A DNA stretch of 45,632 nt from Desulfuromonadales bacterium (lineage in GTDB: Bacteria > Desulfobacterota > Desulfuromonadia > Geobacterales > Pseudopelobacteraceae): positions 1 to 45,632 of the forward strand of contig DUZX01000032.1 of NCBI GenBank assembly GCA_013349325.1, in the 5' to 3' direction. The notes beneath the pieces are model-generated. The model did not search any database, had not been told where the DNA came from, and saw nothing but the letters and a program-made list of their open reading frames with translations. A program made the position numbers and the translations under genes. Position 1 is the stretch's first letter. Every line of letters starts with the position of its first letter. Shown piece by piece: positions 18,333 through 26,815 of this stretch.

Positions 18333-18388
18333 GCAGCAAAGTTTTACACACGAAGCCTGAAAAGGTTTAAATCACATGGAGGTGGAAG

Positions 18389-18622
18389 ATGTCAGACATT
18401 GCAAAACGAGTAAAAGAAATCGTTGCCGAGCAGTTAGGTGTCGAAGAATCGCAGGTTGTTACAGAAGCTTCTTTTATGGATGATCTTGGGGCAGATTCTT
18501 TAGATACGGTTGAGCTGGTCATGGCGCTTGAAGAAGAGTTTGATATCGAAATTCCTGATGAAGATGCCGAAAAGATCCAGACGGTAAATGACGCCATCGA
18601 GTACATCACCGAGCATAGCTGA
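18389..18622 (+). CDS. acpP: Acyl carrier protein
   Basis: 77-residue acidic carrier for fatty acid synthesis. The phosphopantetheine serine is S37 in [26 protein letters not shown] precedes the ATG. It has its own promoter upstream and a hairpin terminator downstream, so its transcript can be much more abundant than those of the flanking fab genes. Confidence 0.97.
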   Translation: MSDIAKRVKEIVAEQLGVEESQVVTEASFMDDLGADSLDTVELVMALEEEFDIEIPDEDAEKIQTVNDAIEYITEHS

Positions 18623-18633
18623 TTTCTGCCAAT

Positions 18634-18664
18634 GAGAGAGGGGCAACCCTCTCTCTTTCCTTTT
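18634..18664 (+). terminator. Hairpin terminator between acpP and fabF
   Basis: GAGAGAGGG (18634-18642) pairs exactly with CCCTCTCTC (18647-18655) across a stable GCAA tetraloop, followed by TTTCCTTTT. The T tract is broken, so partial read-through into fabF is likely. Confidence 0.75.
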
Positions 18665-18703
18665 GTAGTTACATCCGTGTAATCCCTCTATGGAGTATCA
18701 AAT

Positions 18704-19936
18704 ATGAGAAGAGTCGTAGTTACGGGAGTTGGCGCTGTTTCCCCTCTTGGGTGCGGTAATGACAAGAACTGGCAAGCGCTTGTATCCGGTGCATCAGGAA
18801 TTGGTTTGATCACCCGTTTTGACACAACTGATATGCCGGTCAAGATTGCCGGTGAGGTTCCTGACTTTGACGCAGAAAAGTATATTGATAAAAAAGAGAT
18901 CAAGAAGATGGATCTTTTTATTCAGTACGCTCTGGCTGCAGCGCATTACGCTATGGAAGACTCAGGCCTGGAGATCAATGACGAAAATGCCGAGCGGGTA
19001 GGGGTTCTTGTTGGTGCCGGATTGGGCGGTTTACCGACGATTGAAAAATATCATACATTGTTGAGCGAAGGCGGCCCCAAGAAAATTTCTCCGTTCTTTA
19101 TTCCGATGCTGATCATCAATCTTGCTCCTGGCCATATATCCATCAAATATGGTGCCAAGGGACCAAATATTTCGTCCGTTTCGGCCTGTGCAACCAGTAC
19201 TCATTCAATCGGTGATGCCTACCATATCATCAAACGGGGCGATGCAGATGCCATGATTGCCGGTGGTGCAGAGTCAGTTATCACGCCGCTCGGTATCGGC
19301 GGTTTTGCTGCCATGAAAGCACTTTCAGACAAAAATGACTCTCCCACGACGGCATCACGCCCATTTGACAAAAACCGCGATGGCTTTGTCATGGGAGAAG
19401 GCGCCGGGATTGTTGTTCTTGAAGAGTACGAGTCAGCCAAGGCACGTGGCGCCAAGATCTATGCCGAGGTCGTAGGATACGGTATGAGCGGTGATGCCTA
19501 TCATCTGACCGCGCCGGCTCCAGGGGGAGAAGGTGGCGCTCGTAGCATGAAAATGGCACTTAAAAATGCCGGAATTTCAGCCGAGCAGGTTTCCTATATC
19601 AATGCCCACGGTACCTCTACGCCGATTGGTGACGTCTATGAAACTATGGCGATAAAGAGCATCTTTGGCGATCACGCCAAAAAAATGCTCGTTTCGTCAA
19701 CCAAATCCATGATCGGACACCTTCTTGGCGCTGCTGGCGGTATAGAAGCGGTCTACACCCTCATGGCAATGGATAAAGGTATCGTTCCACCGACCATAAA
19801 TTACACCGTCCCGGACCCGGAATGTGATCTCGATTACGTTCCAAATACTGCACGAGAAGCCAAACTGGAGTATGCCATGAGCAATAACTTTGGTTTTGGC
19901 GGCACCAACGCAACCCTGCTCTTCAAAAAAATCTAG
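18704..19936 (+). CDS. fabF: 3-oxoacyl-ACP synthase II (FabF)
   Basis: 410 residues. It elongates acyl-ACP and controls temperature-linked unsaturation in other bacteria. Nucleophile C162 lies in [15 protein letters not shown], and the two His are in [12 protein letters not shown] and [23 protein letters not shown] is the typical end. It starts about 80 bases after acpP and 14 bases before rpiB. Confidence 0.96.
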   Translation: MRRVVVTGVGAVSPLGCGNDKNWQALVSGASGIGLITRFDTTDMPVKIAGEVPDFDAEKYIDKKEIKKMDLFIQYALAAAHYAMEDSGLEINDENAERVGVLVGAGLGGLPTIEKYHTLLSEGGPKKISPFFIPMLIINLAPGHISIKYGAKGPNISSVSACATSTHSIGDAYHIIKRGDADAMIAGGAESVITPLGIGGFAAMKALSDKNDSPTTASRPFDKNRDGFVMGEGAGIVVLEEYESAKARGAKIYAEVVGYGMSGDAYHLTAPAPGGEGGARSMKMALKNAGISAEQVSYINAHGTSTPIGDVYETMAIKSIFGDHAKKMLVSSTKSMIGHLLGAAGGIEAVYTLMAMDKGIVPPTINYTVPDPECDLDYVPNTAREAKLEYAMSNNFGFGGTNATLLFKKI

Positions 19937-19950
19937 CGAGGAGTTACGGG

Positions 19951-20397
19951 ATGCTGGCAATCGGTAGTGATCATGGTGGTCTGAAGCTCAAGAATGCGAT
20001 TATCGCATACCTGAATCGTCGGGGTATTGTTGTGTCCGACGCCGGAACTACGGATGATGCATCCGTAGATTATCCCGATTTTGGTCAGACGGTTGCTGAA
20101 ATGGTGGCTTCCGGATCCGCTGAACGCGGCATCCTCGTATGCGGAACCGGTATCGGCATGTCAATCGCCGCCAACAAGGTGCCCGGGATTCGTGCCGCTC
20201 TGGTAACGGATGCTTTTATGGCACGCATGGCTAAAGAGCATAACAAAGCCAATATTTTAGTGCTGGGCGGTCGTGTTATTGATGAACGGGCAGGCTGCGA
20301 ACTGGTGGAAGCCTGGCTGGATGCCGAATTTGCGGGTGGACGCCATCAGATTCGTTTGGACAAAATTTCCGGGATTGAACAGAAATATTCACGATAA
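19951..20397 (+). CDS. rpiB: Ribose-5-phosphate isomerase B
   Basis: 148 residues of the RpiB/LacAB family. GSDHGGLKLK (D7, H8) and the catalytic C64 in ILVCGTGIGMSIAANK are clear. It interconverts ribose-5-P and ribulose-5-P. GAGGAG precedes ATG 19951. Terminator at 20423 follows. Confidence 0.94.
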   Translation: MLAIGSDHGGLKLKNAIIAYLNRRGIVVSDAGTTDDASVDYPDFGQTVAEMVASGSAERGILVCGTGIGMSIAANKVPGIRAALVTDAFMARMAKEHNKANILVLGGRVIDERAGCELVEAWLDAEFAGGRHQIRLDKISGIEQKYSR

Positions 20398-20422
20398 TTC
20401 AGTAACCTGTTGATACCCAATG

Positions 20423-20455
20423 ACGGGACCTGCTGCGGCATGCGTCCCGTTTTTT
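20423..20455 (+). terminator. Rho-independent terminator after rpiB
   Basis: ACGGGAC (20423-20429) pairs with GTCCCGT (20444-20450) followed by T residues. It separates rpiB from glyA. Confidence 0.8.
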
Positions 20456-20488
20456 GTTGTACGATCATGTCATCTAAAGGAGCACGTA

Positions 20489-21736
20489 ATGTCGATACTT
20501 TCAAATTTTGACCCACAAGTAGCCAGTGCCATTCGCAAGGAGACGGAACGTCAGGAGTTCAACCTGGAACTGATTGCTTCTGAAAACTTCGTATCTGAAG
20601 CGGTTATGGAAGCCCAGGGTTCCATCATGACGAACAAGTACGCTGAAGGGTATCCCGGAAAGCGTTACTACGGTGGCTGCGAGCAAGTGGATGTGGTTGA
20701 GCAGTTGGCCATTGACCGGGCCAAGGAGCTGTTCGGTGCCGAACACGCCAATGTACAGCCGCATGCCGGTTCACAGGCAAATATGGCCGTTTATTTCGCC
20801 GCCTGTAAACCGGGTGATACCGTACTCGGTATGAATCTTTCGCATGGCGGGCATCTGACGCATGGTAGTCCGGTCAATTTTTCGGGCAAACTGTTCAATA
20901 TCGTTCCCTACGGAGTTTCTCCCGAGACCGAAACTATTGACTACGAAGAGGTTGAACGTCTGGCAGTTACACATAAACCGAAAATGATTGTTGTCGGTGC
21001 CAGCGCCTATCCACGTATTATTGACTTTCCGGCGTTTCGTACGATTGCCGACAAAGTCGGGGCGGTTGTCATGGTTGATATGGCTCATTTTGCCGGTCTG
21101 GTGGCTGCCGGTGTGCACCCCAGTCCGGTGCCGTACGCCGAATTTGTTACAACGACGACGCATAAAACATTGCGCGGTCCGCGCGGCGGCATGATCCTTT
21201 GTCGCGAGCAGTACGCCAAGCCGATCAACTCCCAGATTTTCCCCGGTCTTCAGGGTGGCCCTTTGATGCACGTCATTGCTGCCAAGGCCGTGGCATTCAA
21301 AGAGGCACTGCAGCCGGAGTTCAAAATCTACCAGCAACAGATCGTAAAGAATGCCCAGGCGCTGGCTGCCGCGTTGGTGAAACTCGGCTTCAAGCTGACC
21401 AGTGGCGGCACCGACAATCATCTGATGCTGGTTAATTTCTCTGGTACAGAAATCACCGGCAAGGCTGCTGAAGAAGCTCTCGATAAAGCCGGCATCACGG
21501 TTAACAAGAATACGGTTCCTTTTGAAACCCGCTCGCCGTTTGTTACATCCGGCATCCGAATCGGCACGCCGGCTTGTACATCCCATGGTCTCAAGGAAAC
21601 TGAAATGGTTCAGGTTGCCGCTTTTATCGCCGATGCCGTTGCACATATCGGTAATGATGAAAAGCTGGCCGCCATCAAACTCCAGGTTAACCAACTGATG
21701 GCCCGTTTTCCGCTGTACGCCGCCAGGCTTGCCTAA
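20489..21736 (+). CDS. glyA: Serine hydroxymethyltransferase
   Basis: 415 residues. It converts serine and tetrahydrofolate to glycine and methylene-THF. The PLP lysine is K226 in [19 protein letters not shown] and [13 protein letters not shown] are conserved blocks. ATG 20489 has AAAGGAG upstream; the longer frame starts inside the rpiB terminator and is unlikely. Flanked by terminators, so probably a single-gene transcript, though I saw no strong promoter in the short gap. Confidence 0.96.
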   Translation: MSILSNFDPQVASAIRKETERQEFNLELIASENFVSEAVMEAQGSIMTNKYAEGYPGKRYYGGCEQVDVVEQLAIDRAKELFGAEHANVQPHAGSQANMAVYFAACKPGDTVLGMNLSHGGHLTHGSPVNFSGKLFNIVPYGVSPETETIDYEEVERLAVTHKPKMIVVGASAYPRIIDFPAFRTIADKVGAVVMVDMAHFAGLVAAGVHPSPVPYAEFVTTTTHKTLRGPRGGMILCREQYAKPINSQIFPGLQGGPLMHVIAAKAVAFKEALQPEFKIYQQQIVKNAQALAAALVKLGFKLTSGGTDNHLMLVNFSGTEITGKAAEEALDKAGITVNKNTVPFETRSPFVTSGIRIGTPACTSHGLKETEMVQVAAFIADAVAHIGNDEKLAAIKLQVNQLMARFPLYAARLA

Positions 21737-21760
21737 TACCGATTTTTCTGGTACGAACGG

Positions 21761-21798
21761 GACTCGCCGGATGTAATTATCCGGCGGGTCTTTTTTTT
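21761..21798 (+). terminator. Rho-independent terminator after glyA
   Basis: GACTCGCCGGAT (21761-21772) pairs along 12 positions (one G-T) with ATCCGGCGGGTC (21779-21790), then eight T. Confidence 0.92.
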
Positions 21799-21850
21799 GC
21801 CTTCCGGGCAGGTTTCGTGGTGCAGGTCAGAGTAATTGCAGAGGAACAGT

Positions 21851-23218
21851 ATGGACGATTCACGATATACAACAGAACAGCTGCGTCAGTTGGACAAACG
21901 TCATGTCTGGCACCCCTTTACCCAGATGCAGGATTGGGATCTGGAAGATCAGATTGTCATTGAAAGAGGCGCGGGGTGCTGGCTGATCGATACGGAGGGT
22001 GGTCGCTATCTGGATGGCGTCGCTTCTATGTGGACCAACGTTCATGGTCATTGCCATCCGGAGTTGAATGCGGCACTCAAACAGCAGGTCGATCGACTGG
22101 AGCACTCTACTTTACTTGGCCTGGCCAGTGAACAGAGCATTATGCTGGCGGCTGAACTGGCGAAAATTACTCCGCCGGGTCTGGATCGTTTCTTTTATTC
22201 CGATAACGGTTCAACGGCAATGGAGGTTGCCGTCAAGATGGCCTATCAGTACCAGGTGCATGGCGGTCATCCTGAACGCAGCCGCTTTATCACGTTTAAA
22301 AACGCCTATCATGGCGATACGTTGGGTGCCGTCAGTATTGGTGGCATCGGCATCTATCACACCACGTTCAAACCACTGATGTTTGAAACGATACAGGCAT
22401 CCGCCCCGTACTGCTATCGCTGTGAATTAGGATTTCAGGATCAGCGGAGTTGTGGAATGCGTTGCATGGATGCGCTGGAGAGTCTGTTACAGGAACATGC
22501 GGGCTTGTGCGCCGGGCTGGTAATCGAACCGCTTCTTCAAGGCGCCGGCGGCATGCTGGTGCAACCGACCGGTTTCCTGGCTGCGGTCAGAGAGTTGTGT
22601 ACCCGTTATGGCGTCCTGATGATAGCGGATGAGGTTGCCACCGGTTTTGGCAGGACCGGAAGTATGTTTGCCTGCCAGCGTGAAAATGTCGTGCCGGACA
22701 TCATGGCGCTTTCAAAAGGTATCGCGGCCGGTTATCTCCCTCTGGCCGTCACCGTAACCACAGATCATGTCTATTCTGCTTTTCTGGGAAGCTATTCAGA
22801 TCTGAAAACATTCTTTCACGGCCATACGTTTACCGGCAACCCTCTGGCGTGTGCCGTCGGTCTGAAAAGTCTGGAACTGTTTGAGCGGGATTCAATAATT
22901 GACCACTTACAACATAAAATAGAATGGTTGGAAAACAGACTTAAACTATTACTTGAAATGTCGCATGTCGGCGACGTACGCCAGTGCGGTATGGCAGCCG
23001 GTATTGAGCTAGTTGAAAACAAACAAACCCGTCAGGCGTATCCCTGGGAACAAAAGATTGGCATCAGAGTCTGCTGTGAAGCCAGAAAAAGTGGTGTTTT
23101 CTCGCGACCGTTGGGTAATACGATTGTGATCTATCCCCCTCTGGTTATTTCAGAGTCTGAACTGGAACTCTTGCTGGATGTGCTGCAGCAGTCGATAAAA
23201 AAGGTCACAGAGTCGTAG
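21851..23218 (+). CDS. bioA: Adenosylmethionine-8-amino-7-oxononanoate aminotransferase
   Basis: 455 residues, class III PLP aminotransferase of biotin synthesis, using SAM as amino donor. HVWHPFTQMQDW is the BioA hallmark; PLP lysine K289 lies in ALSKGIAAGYLP, and FYSDNGSTAMEVAVKMA binds cofactor phosphate. A Cys cluster, C188/C191/C201/C205, occurs as in one BioA branch. ATG 21851 follows AGAGGAA. No bioB, bioD or bioF is adjacent. The BioD-like gene at 26816 belongs to another protein family branch and should not be taken as bioD. Confidence 0.93.
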   Translation: MDDSRYTTEQLRQLDKRHVWHPFTQMQDWDLEDQIVIERGAGCWLIDTEGGRYLDGVASMWTNVHGHCHPELNAALKQQVDRLEHSTLLGLASEQSIMLAAELAKITPPGLDRFFYSDNGSTAMEVAVKMAYQYQVHGGHPERSRFITFKNAYHGDTLGAVSIGGIGIYHTTFKPLMFETIQASAPYCYRCELGFQDQRSCGMRCMDALESLLQEHAGLCAGLVIEPLLQGAGGMLVQPTGFLAAVRELCTRYGVLMIADEVATGFGRTGSMFACQRENVVPDIMALSKGIAAGYLPLAVTVTTDHVYSAFLGSYSDLKTFFHGHTFTGNPLACAVGLKSLELFERDSIIDHLQHKIEWLENRLKLLLEMSHVGDVRQCGMAAGIELVENKQTRQAYPWEQKIGIRVCCEARKSGVFSRPLGNTIVIYPPLVISESELELLLDVLQQSIKKVTES

Positions 23219-23241
23219 AATTTACCTTTAGAAAATGTTAG

Positions 23242-24636
23242 GTGAGGTTGCGGGTGAGCGTGAGCGTGAGCGATGTAAAAATATTGGTGATTGACGATGA
23301 CGAATCAAGCCGTGTCGCATTGACATTGTTGCTGCGCTCGGCCAGCTACACCGTTACATCCGCTGCGACCGGAACGGAGGCGCTTGACTTTATCTCGCGC
23401 GAGCAATTCCAGATCATTGTGACAGACCTGTTTCTCCCCGATAGCAACGGCCTCGATATTCTGCAGCGTGTGCGCAAGGTATCATCCACGATTGAGGTTA
23501 TCGTTGTTACCGGGCACGCTTCAGCCCAAACCGCTGTGCGGGCTATGAAAGAGGGAGCCTTCGATTATATTACCAAGCCGATCGATTTCGACGAACTGAT
23601 GATCGTTGTGTTGAAGGCTTTGGAAAAACAGAAGCTGCTTTCTGAAAATCTGTACCTTCGACAGCAGTTGCAGGGGCGTTTTGAATTCAATAACATCATC
23701 GGAACATCGCCTGCCATGAAACAGGTGTTTGAGAAGATGAGCCGGATCGTCAAGACCGATTCGACAGTACTGATAACCGGTGAGTCCGGTACCGGCAAGG
23801 AACTGGTTGCCCGGGCGCTGCATTTTAACGGCAACCGTAAAGAACGTCCTTTTATCGCCGTCAATTGTGGTGCAATTCCTGAGGCGTTATTGGAGAGCGA
23901 ACTTTTCGGTCATGTCCGTGGCGCATTTACCGGTGCTTTCAAGGATAAGCCAGGTAAATTCGAAGCGGCACATCACGGGACTATTTTTCTTGATGAGATC
24001 GGTACTATGCCGCTTTTACTACAGAGCAAGCTGTTGCGCGTACTTCAGGAACAAACCGTGGAGCGGGTTGGTTCCAATAAGCCTGTCAAGCTGGATGTGC
24101 GGGTGCTGTCGGCTTCCAACAGTGACCTTGCGGCAATGGTTAAGCGTGATCTGTTCCGGGAGGATCTGTATTACCGTTTGAACGTCATACCGCTGCATCT
24201 ACCGGCGTTACGTGAGCGCCCGCAAGATATCATGCCGATGATATTACATTTTCTGGAAAAACAGTGTCGTCTGATGGGGCGCTCATTGATGACGATCAGC
24301 AAAGATGCTCTTGAGATGCTGGAGCAGTATGCCTGGCCCGGAAATGTGCGTGAACTGGAGAATATGACTGAACGACTGACCGCTTTAACTGAGTCCGATA
24401 CTATCCGGGCTGTAGATCTGCCGACCGAAATGAGTCGCCAGTCAGGTGTTGCGGGAGATTTTTCCGGAACTGTTACATCAAAAGGGGTCGACATGTTAGC
24501 GCTTGTTGCCGGGCTTGAGCGGACGCTGATCACGCAGGCGCTCGAAATATCCGGCGGCACCAGAGCATCTGCAGCCCGACTGTTGAATATCAACAGAACA
24601 ACTTTGGTAGAGAAGATGAAACGATTGGATTTATAG
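23242..24636 (+). CDS. Sigma-54-dependent response regulator, NtrC family
   Basis: Up to 464 residues. Order: receiver domain with acidic pocket VIDDDES, phospho-acceptor D62 (IVTDLFLPDSNG), Thr in VVTGHAS and Lys in ITKPIDF. An AAA+ domain follows with GESGTGKE Walker A, GAFTGA (sigma-54 contact) and LDEIGTM. The C-terminal Fis-type helix-turn-helix is in GTRASAARLLNINRTTL. No histidine kinase is nearby, so it is an orphan regulator. The start is ambiguous: GTG 23242, 23254, 23260 or 23266, the last three lying in GTGAGC repeats. Confidence 0.93.
   Translation: MRLRVSVSVSDVKILVIDDDESSRVALTLLLRSASYTVTSAATGTEALDFISREQFQIIVTDLFLPDSNGLDILQRVRKVSSTIEVIVVTGHASAQTAVRAMKEGAFDYITKPIDFDELMIVVLKALEKQKLLSENLYLRQQLQGRFEFNNIIGTSPAMKQVFEKMSRIVKTDSTVLITGESGTGKELVARALHFNGNRKERPFIAVNCGAIPEALLESELFGHVRGAFTGAFKDKPGKFEAAHHGTIFLDEIGTMPLLLQSKLLRVLQEQTVERVGSNKPVKLDVRVLSASNSDLAAMVKRDLFREDLYYRLNVIPLHLPALRERPQDIMPMILHFLEKQCRLMGRSLMTISKDALEMLEQYAWPGNVRELENMTERLTALTESDTIRAVDLPTEMSRQSGVAGDFSGTVTSKGVDMLALVAGLERTLITQALEISGGTRASAARLLNINRTTLVEKMKRLDL
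23254..23271 (+). repeat. Three tandem GTGAGC hexamers at the start of the regulator gene
   Basis: GTGAGC is repeated three times without interruption. Each copy offers an in-frame GTG start and codes for Val-Ser. Copy changes would keep the frame. Confidence 0.8.
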
Positions 24637-24660
24637 TCGTGCTGGAAGGTGCTGATGAAA

Positions 24661-24700
24661 AAAGAGGGTATCAGTCGTTGAGACGGATACCCTCTTTTTT
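24661..24700. terminator. Bidirectional terminator between the regulator gene and tRNA-Asp
   Basis: AAAGAGGGTATC (24661-24672) pairs with GATACCCTCTTT (24686-24697). There is a T run on the right and an A run on the left, so it can stop transcripts arriving from both strands: the regulator (+) and the tRNA (-). Confidence 0.88.
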
Positions 24701-24704
24701 GTAA

Positions 24705-24781
24705 TGGCGGGGTTGACGGGGCTCGAACCCGCGACTTCCAGCGTGACAGGCTGGCACTCTAACCAGCTGAGCTACAACCCC
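24705..24781 (-). tRNA. tRNA-Asp (anticodon GTC)
   Basis: 77 bases on the minus strand. The acceptor GGGGTTG pairs with CAACCCC. The D arm is GCTCAGCTGGTTAGAGT-like, and the anticodon stem CCAGC/GCTGG encloses loop CTGTCAC with GTC in the anticodon position. The T loop TTCGAGC lies between GCGGG and CCCGT, with discriminator G and an encoded CCA. It lies convergent to the regulator gene and ends at their shared terminator. Confidence 0.96.
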
Positions 24782-25093
24782 TTAAAGAAAGATTGTTTAT
24801 AAAATTTGTTGCCGCTTGAAAACGATGTATGGCCAACACCAAAGTCTGTGGATAATACGTAAAACGGCTTTTAAAGTCAACCTTTCTTTTTCTCGATACC
24901 GTAATGTTCATGTAAAAAACTGTTTTTCAAGCCTCTCAATTAGTCATGTCGCTAGAAATACTACGTCAGAGCAGCTGAAAATATTCAATTTATATTAGAA
25001 TTATTGACTTTATTTTAATTTACACATACGGTGCAAAAAAAGTAATGTACTGTTTTGCTTTTCAGGCAATGCACCTTTCTCTGAGGAGTCGTA
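24782..25093. other. AT-rich intergenic region between tRNA-Asp and HDOD gene
   Basis: Noticeably AT-rich compared with its neighbours and without a supported reading frame. It must hold the tRNA promoter (a minus-strand TATAAA lies at about 24798-24803) and a promoter for the HDOD gene, where TTGACT occurs at about 25004 without a convincing -10. Nothing else was recognised. Confidence 0.5.
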
Positions 25094-26152
25094 ATGCCAG
25101 GTCGCTTGAACAAGATAATTGGTTGGTTCATGCGTTCACTTGAAATTGAGATGCCGCCTGCATCTGTCTCTGAACATTCTGAGGTATCCAGGCAGCGCCC
25201 TGACAGACCGTCAAATGCAGAAAACTCCGGTCCCGCTGCTCCCGAACAGGTTCCCGCCTCTACAAACCTTCTTCCCGCCGAAGCACGCGCATTTCTGCTG
25301 GCACTTCTCGATGAGCAGCACTCGTGTGATCTGCAGGCACTCTCCATCTACGACCGCGAATTCATAGCTTCGCTTTTGAATAAATTGAGTACGGATGATT
25401 TTGAGATACCTCTATTGCCGGAGGGAGCCACTCGCATACAGAAAATTATTAACGACCCCATGTCTCGGGCTGCTGACTATGCCGATATCATCAAGAGCGA
25501 TCCGGCGCTGTCTACTGCACTCATCAAAATGGTAAATTCCCCGTTTTATGTTGCTATTACTCCCATTAAAGACCTGCAGCTGGCAGTAGCACGGGTAGGA
25601 CTTCAGCAGATTCAGGGATTGGTCGTGCTAACCTCGCTTAAGAGTCGCATTTTGAACGCCAGAGGACTGCGGCGCGAGGTGGAATGGCTCACCGAGCTTT
25701 CATTACACATGGCTCTGGTCTGCCAACAGCTCGCGCCAGAGTTGTCGATGTCCCCCAGTGAAGCTTTTACCTGCGGGTTTATGCGAAACGTTGAATACTT
25801 TGCGATACTGAGTGTGACAGCTCAGCACATATCCGCACATCAGGGAGCTGCCGTTTCAACGGAAGCGTTAATCGAGGTTTTACGCCGCCTGGGTCCTTCC
25901 GTTCACGATCTGATTATTCGCAGCTGGGGGCAGGATATAACAGAGCTTCAGATTTTTATGCCGCCGGACGAGCTTGGTAATGGTGTGGAATCTCACGACC
26001 GGAAAGAAATTCAGAAGCGTCTTGATGCGCTTCAGCGTATTGTCATCGAAGCTTGGAGTGGCACTAACCCGGAGCTGGTGGTCGAAGGTTTGCGAAGTGA
26101 CTCGCTCAAACGAGCTATAGAATCCTTACTGAAAAGCACAGAGAAAAGCTGA
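25094..26152 (+). CDS. HDOD-domain protein
   Basis: 352 residues. A variable Pro/Ser-rich N-terminal part (about 1-60) is followed by an HDOD domain at roughly 110-310: LPEGATRIQKIINDP, the LALIKMVNSPFY-like helix here reading STALIKMVNSPFY, and AVARVGLQQIQGLVV. HDOD proteins resemble HD phosphohydrolases but lack the metal His-Asp pair; they act in signalling and cell-cycle or stress control. No output domain is attached. TGAGGAG precedes the ATG. Confidence 0.85.
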   Translation: MPGRLNKIIGWFMRSLEIEMPPASVSEHSEVSRQRPDRPSNAENSGPAAPEQVPASTNLLPAEARAFLLALLDEQHSCDLQALSIYDREFIASLLNKLSTDDFEIPLLPEGATRIQKIINDPMSRAADYADIIKSDPALSTALIKMVNSPFYVAITPIKDLQLAVARVGLQQIQGLVVLTSLKSRILNARGLRREVEWLTELSLHMALVCQQLAPELSMSPSEAFTCGFMRNVEYFAILSVTAQHISAHQGAAVSTEALIEVLRRLGPSVHDLIIRSWGQDITELQIFMPPDELGNGVESHDRKEIQKRLDALQRIVIEAWSGTNPELVVEGLRSDSLKRAIESLLKSTEKS

Positions 26153-26212
26153 AAGGTAATTTCCGATTGAAAACTGCGTGTATCAGGTGATATTTTCTCG
26201 GAAGAGGTCATT

Positions 26213-26470
26213 ATGTCTATAAAGTGTTTTATTGCAGCGGTACTCATATTTTTAATTTCAACCATACCAGCGTACGCCAATGATGTTGCCGTTCGAGCCA
26301 GAAAACTTAAAAGACCTGTGCAAATAGCGTATGTCAAGCAAATCGCGCCCAATAAGTGGGAAATGCGTTTTGGACCACCATCAAATCCGAATGAACATAT
26401 TTATCATTTCAGCAGGAATAAAAGAGTCCTCGACACGGAGTTCTGTGAATTTGAATTCGTCTGGAAATGA
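26213..26470 (+). CDS. Small exported protein, unknown function
   Basis: 85 residues with a clear Sec signal peptide: basic MSIKC start, a hydrophobic core FIAAVLIFLISTIP and a likely cut after AYA. The mature part is about 63 residues and basic, with RARKLKRP and a C-terminal CEFEFVWK. GGAAGAGG precedes the ATG. No family recognised. The single mature Cys argues against an internal disulfide. Confidence 0.65.
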   Translation: MSIKCFIAAVLIFLISTIPAYANDVAVRARKLKRPVQIAYVKQIAPNKWEMRFGPPSNPNEHIYHFSRNKRVLDTEFCEFEFVWK

Positions 26471-26640
26471 TAGTTTCAGCGTTTTGAAGGTAGCGTGGAT
26501 CTGAATTAAATTTTGTTACGCATATTCTTTGAAATATAAATTGGGTATGCAGGGCAATAGTGCGTATCAGAATGTACTCTCATGTGCTTCGGAAAAACAG
26601 CGGAGTAAACAGAGCGATCCATTTTTTTAAACCAGGATGC

Positions 26641-26810
26641 CTATCTGCTTTCAGCAGTTGCGGTTAATAGTTTGACGGTGGAAGTTGCTCTCAATTTACG
26701 CTGTTCGTAAAGGGAAAAAGCATCGGGGCCATCACCGAAAATGACAGCCGCTTCTTTCTGGATTTAACCCAATTTTTGACGGATACGGCGTACCTCCTGG
26801 TTTCGCAGTT
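26641..26810 (-). pseudogene. MqsA/YgiT-type antitoxin relic (C-terminal HTH)
   Basis: On the minus strand, from CTG 26810 (itself just after a TAA), the frame reads LRNQEVRRIRQKLG, a stop (TAA), then IQKEAAVIFGDGPDAFSLYE and TVKLL. The layout EVRRIRQKLG-[L/T]-xQKEAxxxFGxGxxAFSxYE...STVKLL matches the Xre-type helix-turn-helix of MqsA-like antitoxins with the usual LTQKEA turned into stop-IQKEA. The zinc-binding N-terminal half is absent and a stop precedes it. No toxin gene is beside it. It is an old relic directly downstream of the Pta-N-like gene. Confidence 0.6.
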
Positions 26811-26815
26811 AGGTC

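Noticed and set aside
20771-21694. Long open frame opposite glyA
   Set aside because: It is a codon-usage shadow of a highly expressed gene, with no start signal or family similarity.
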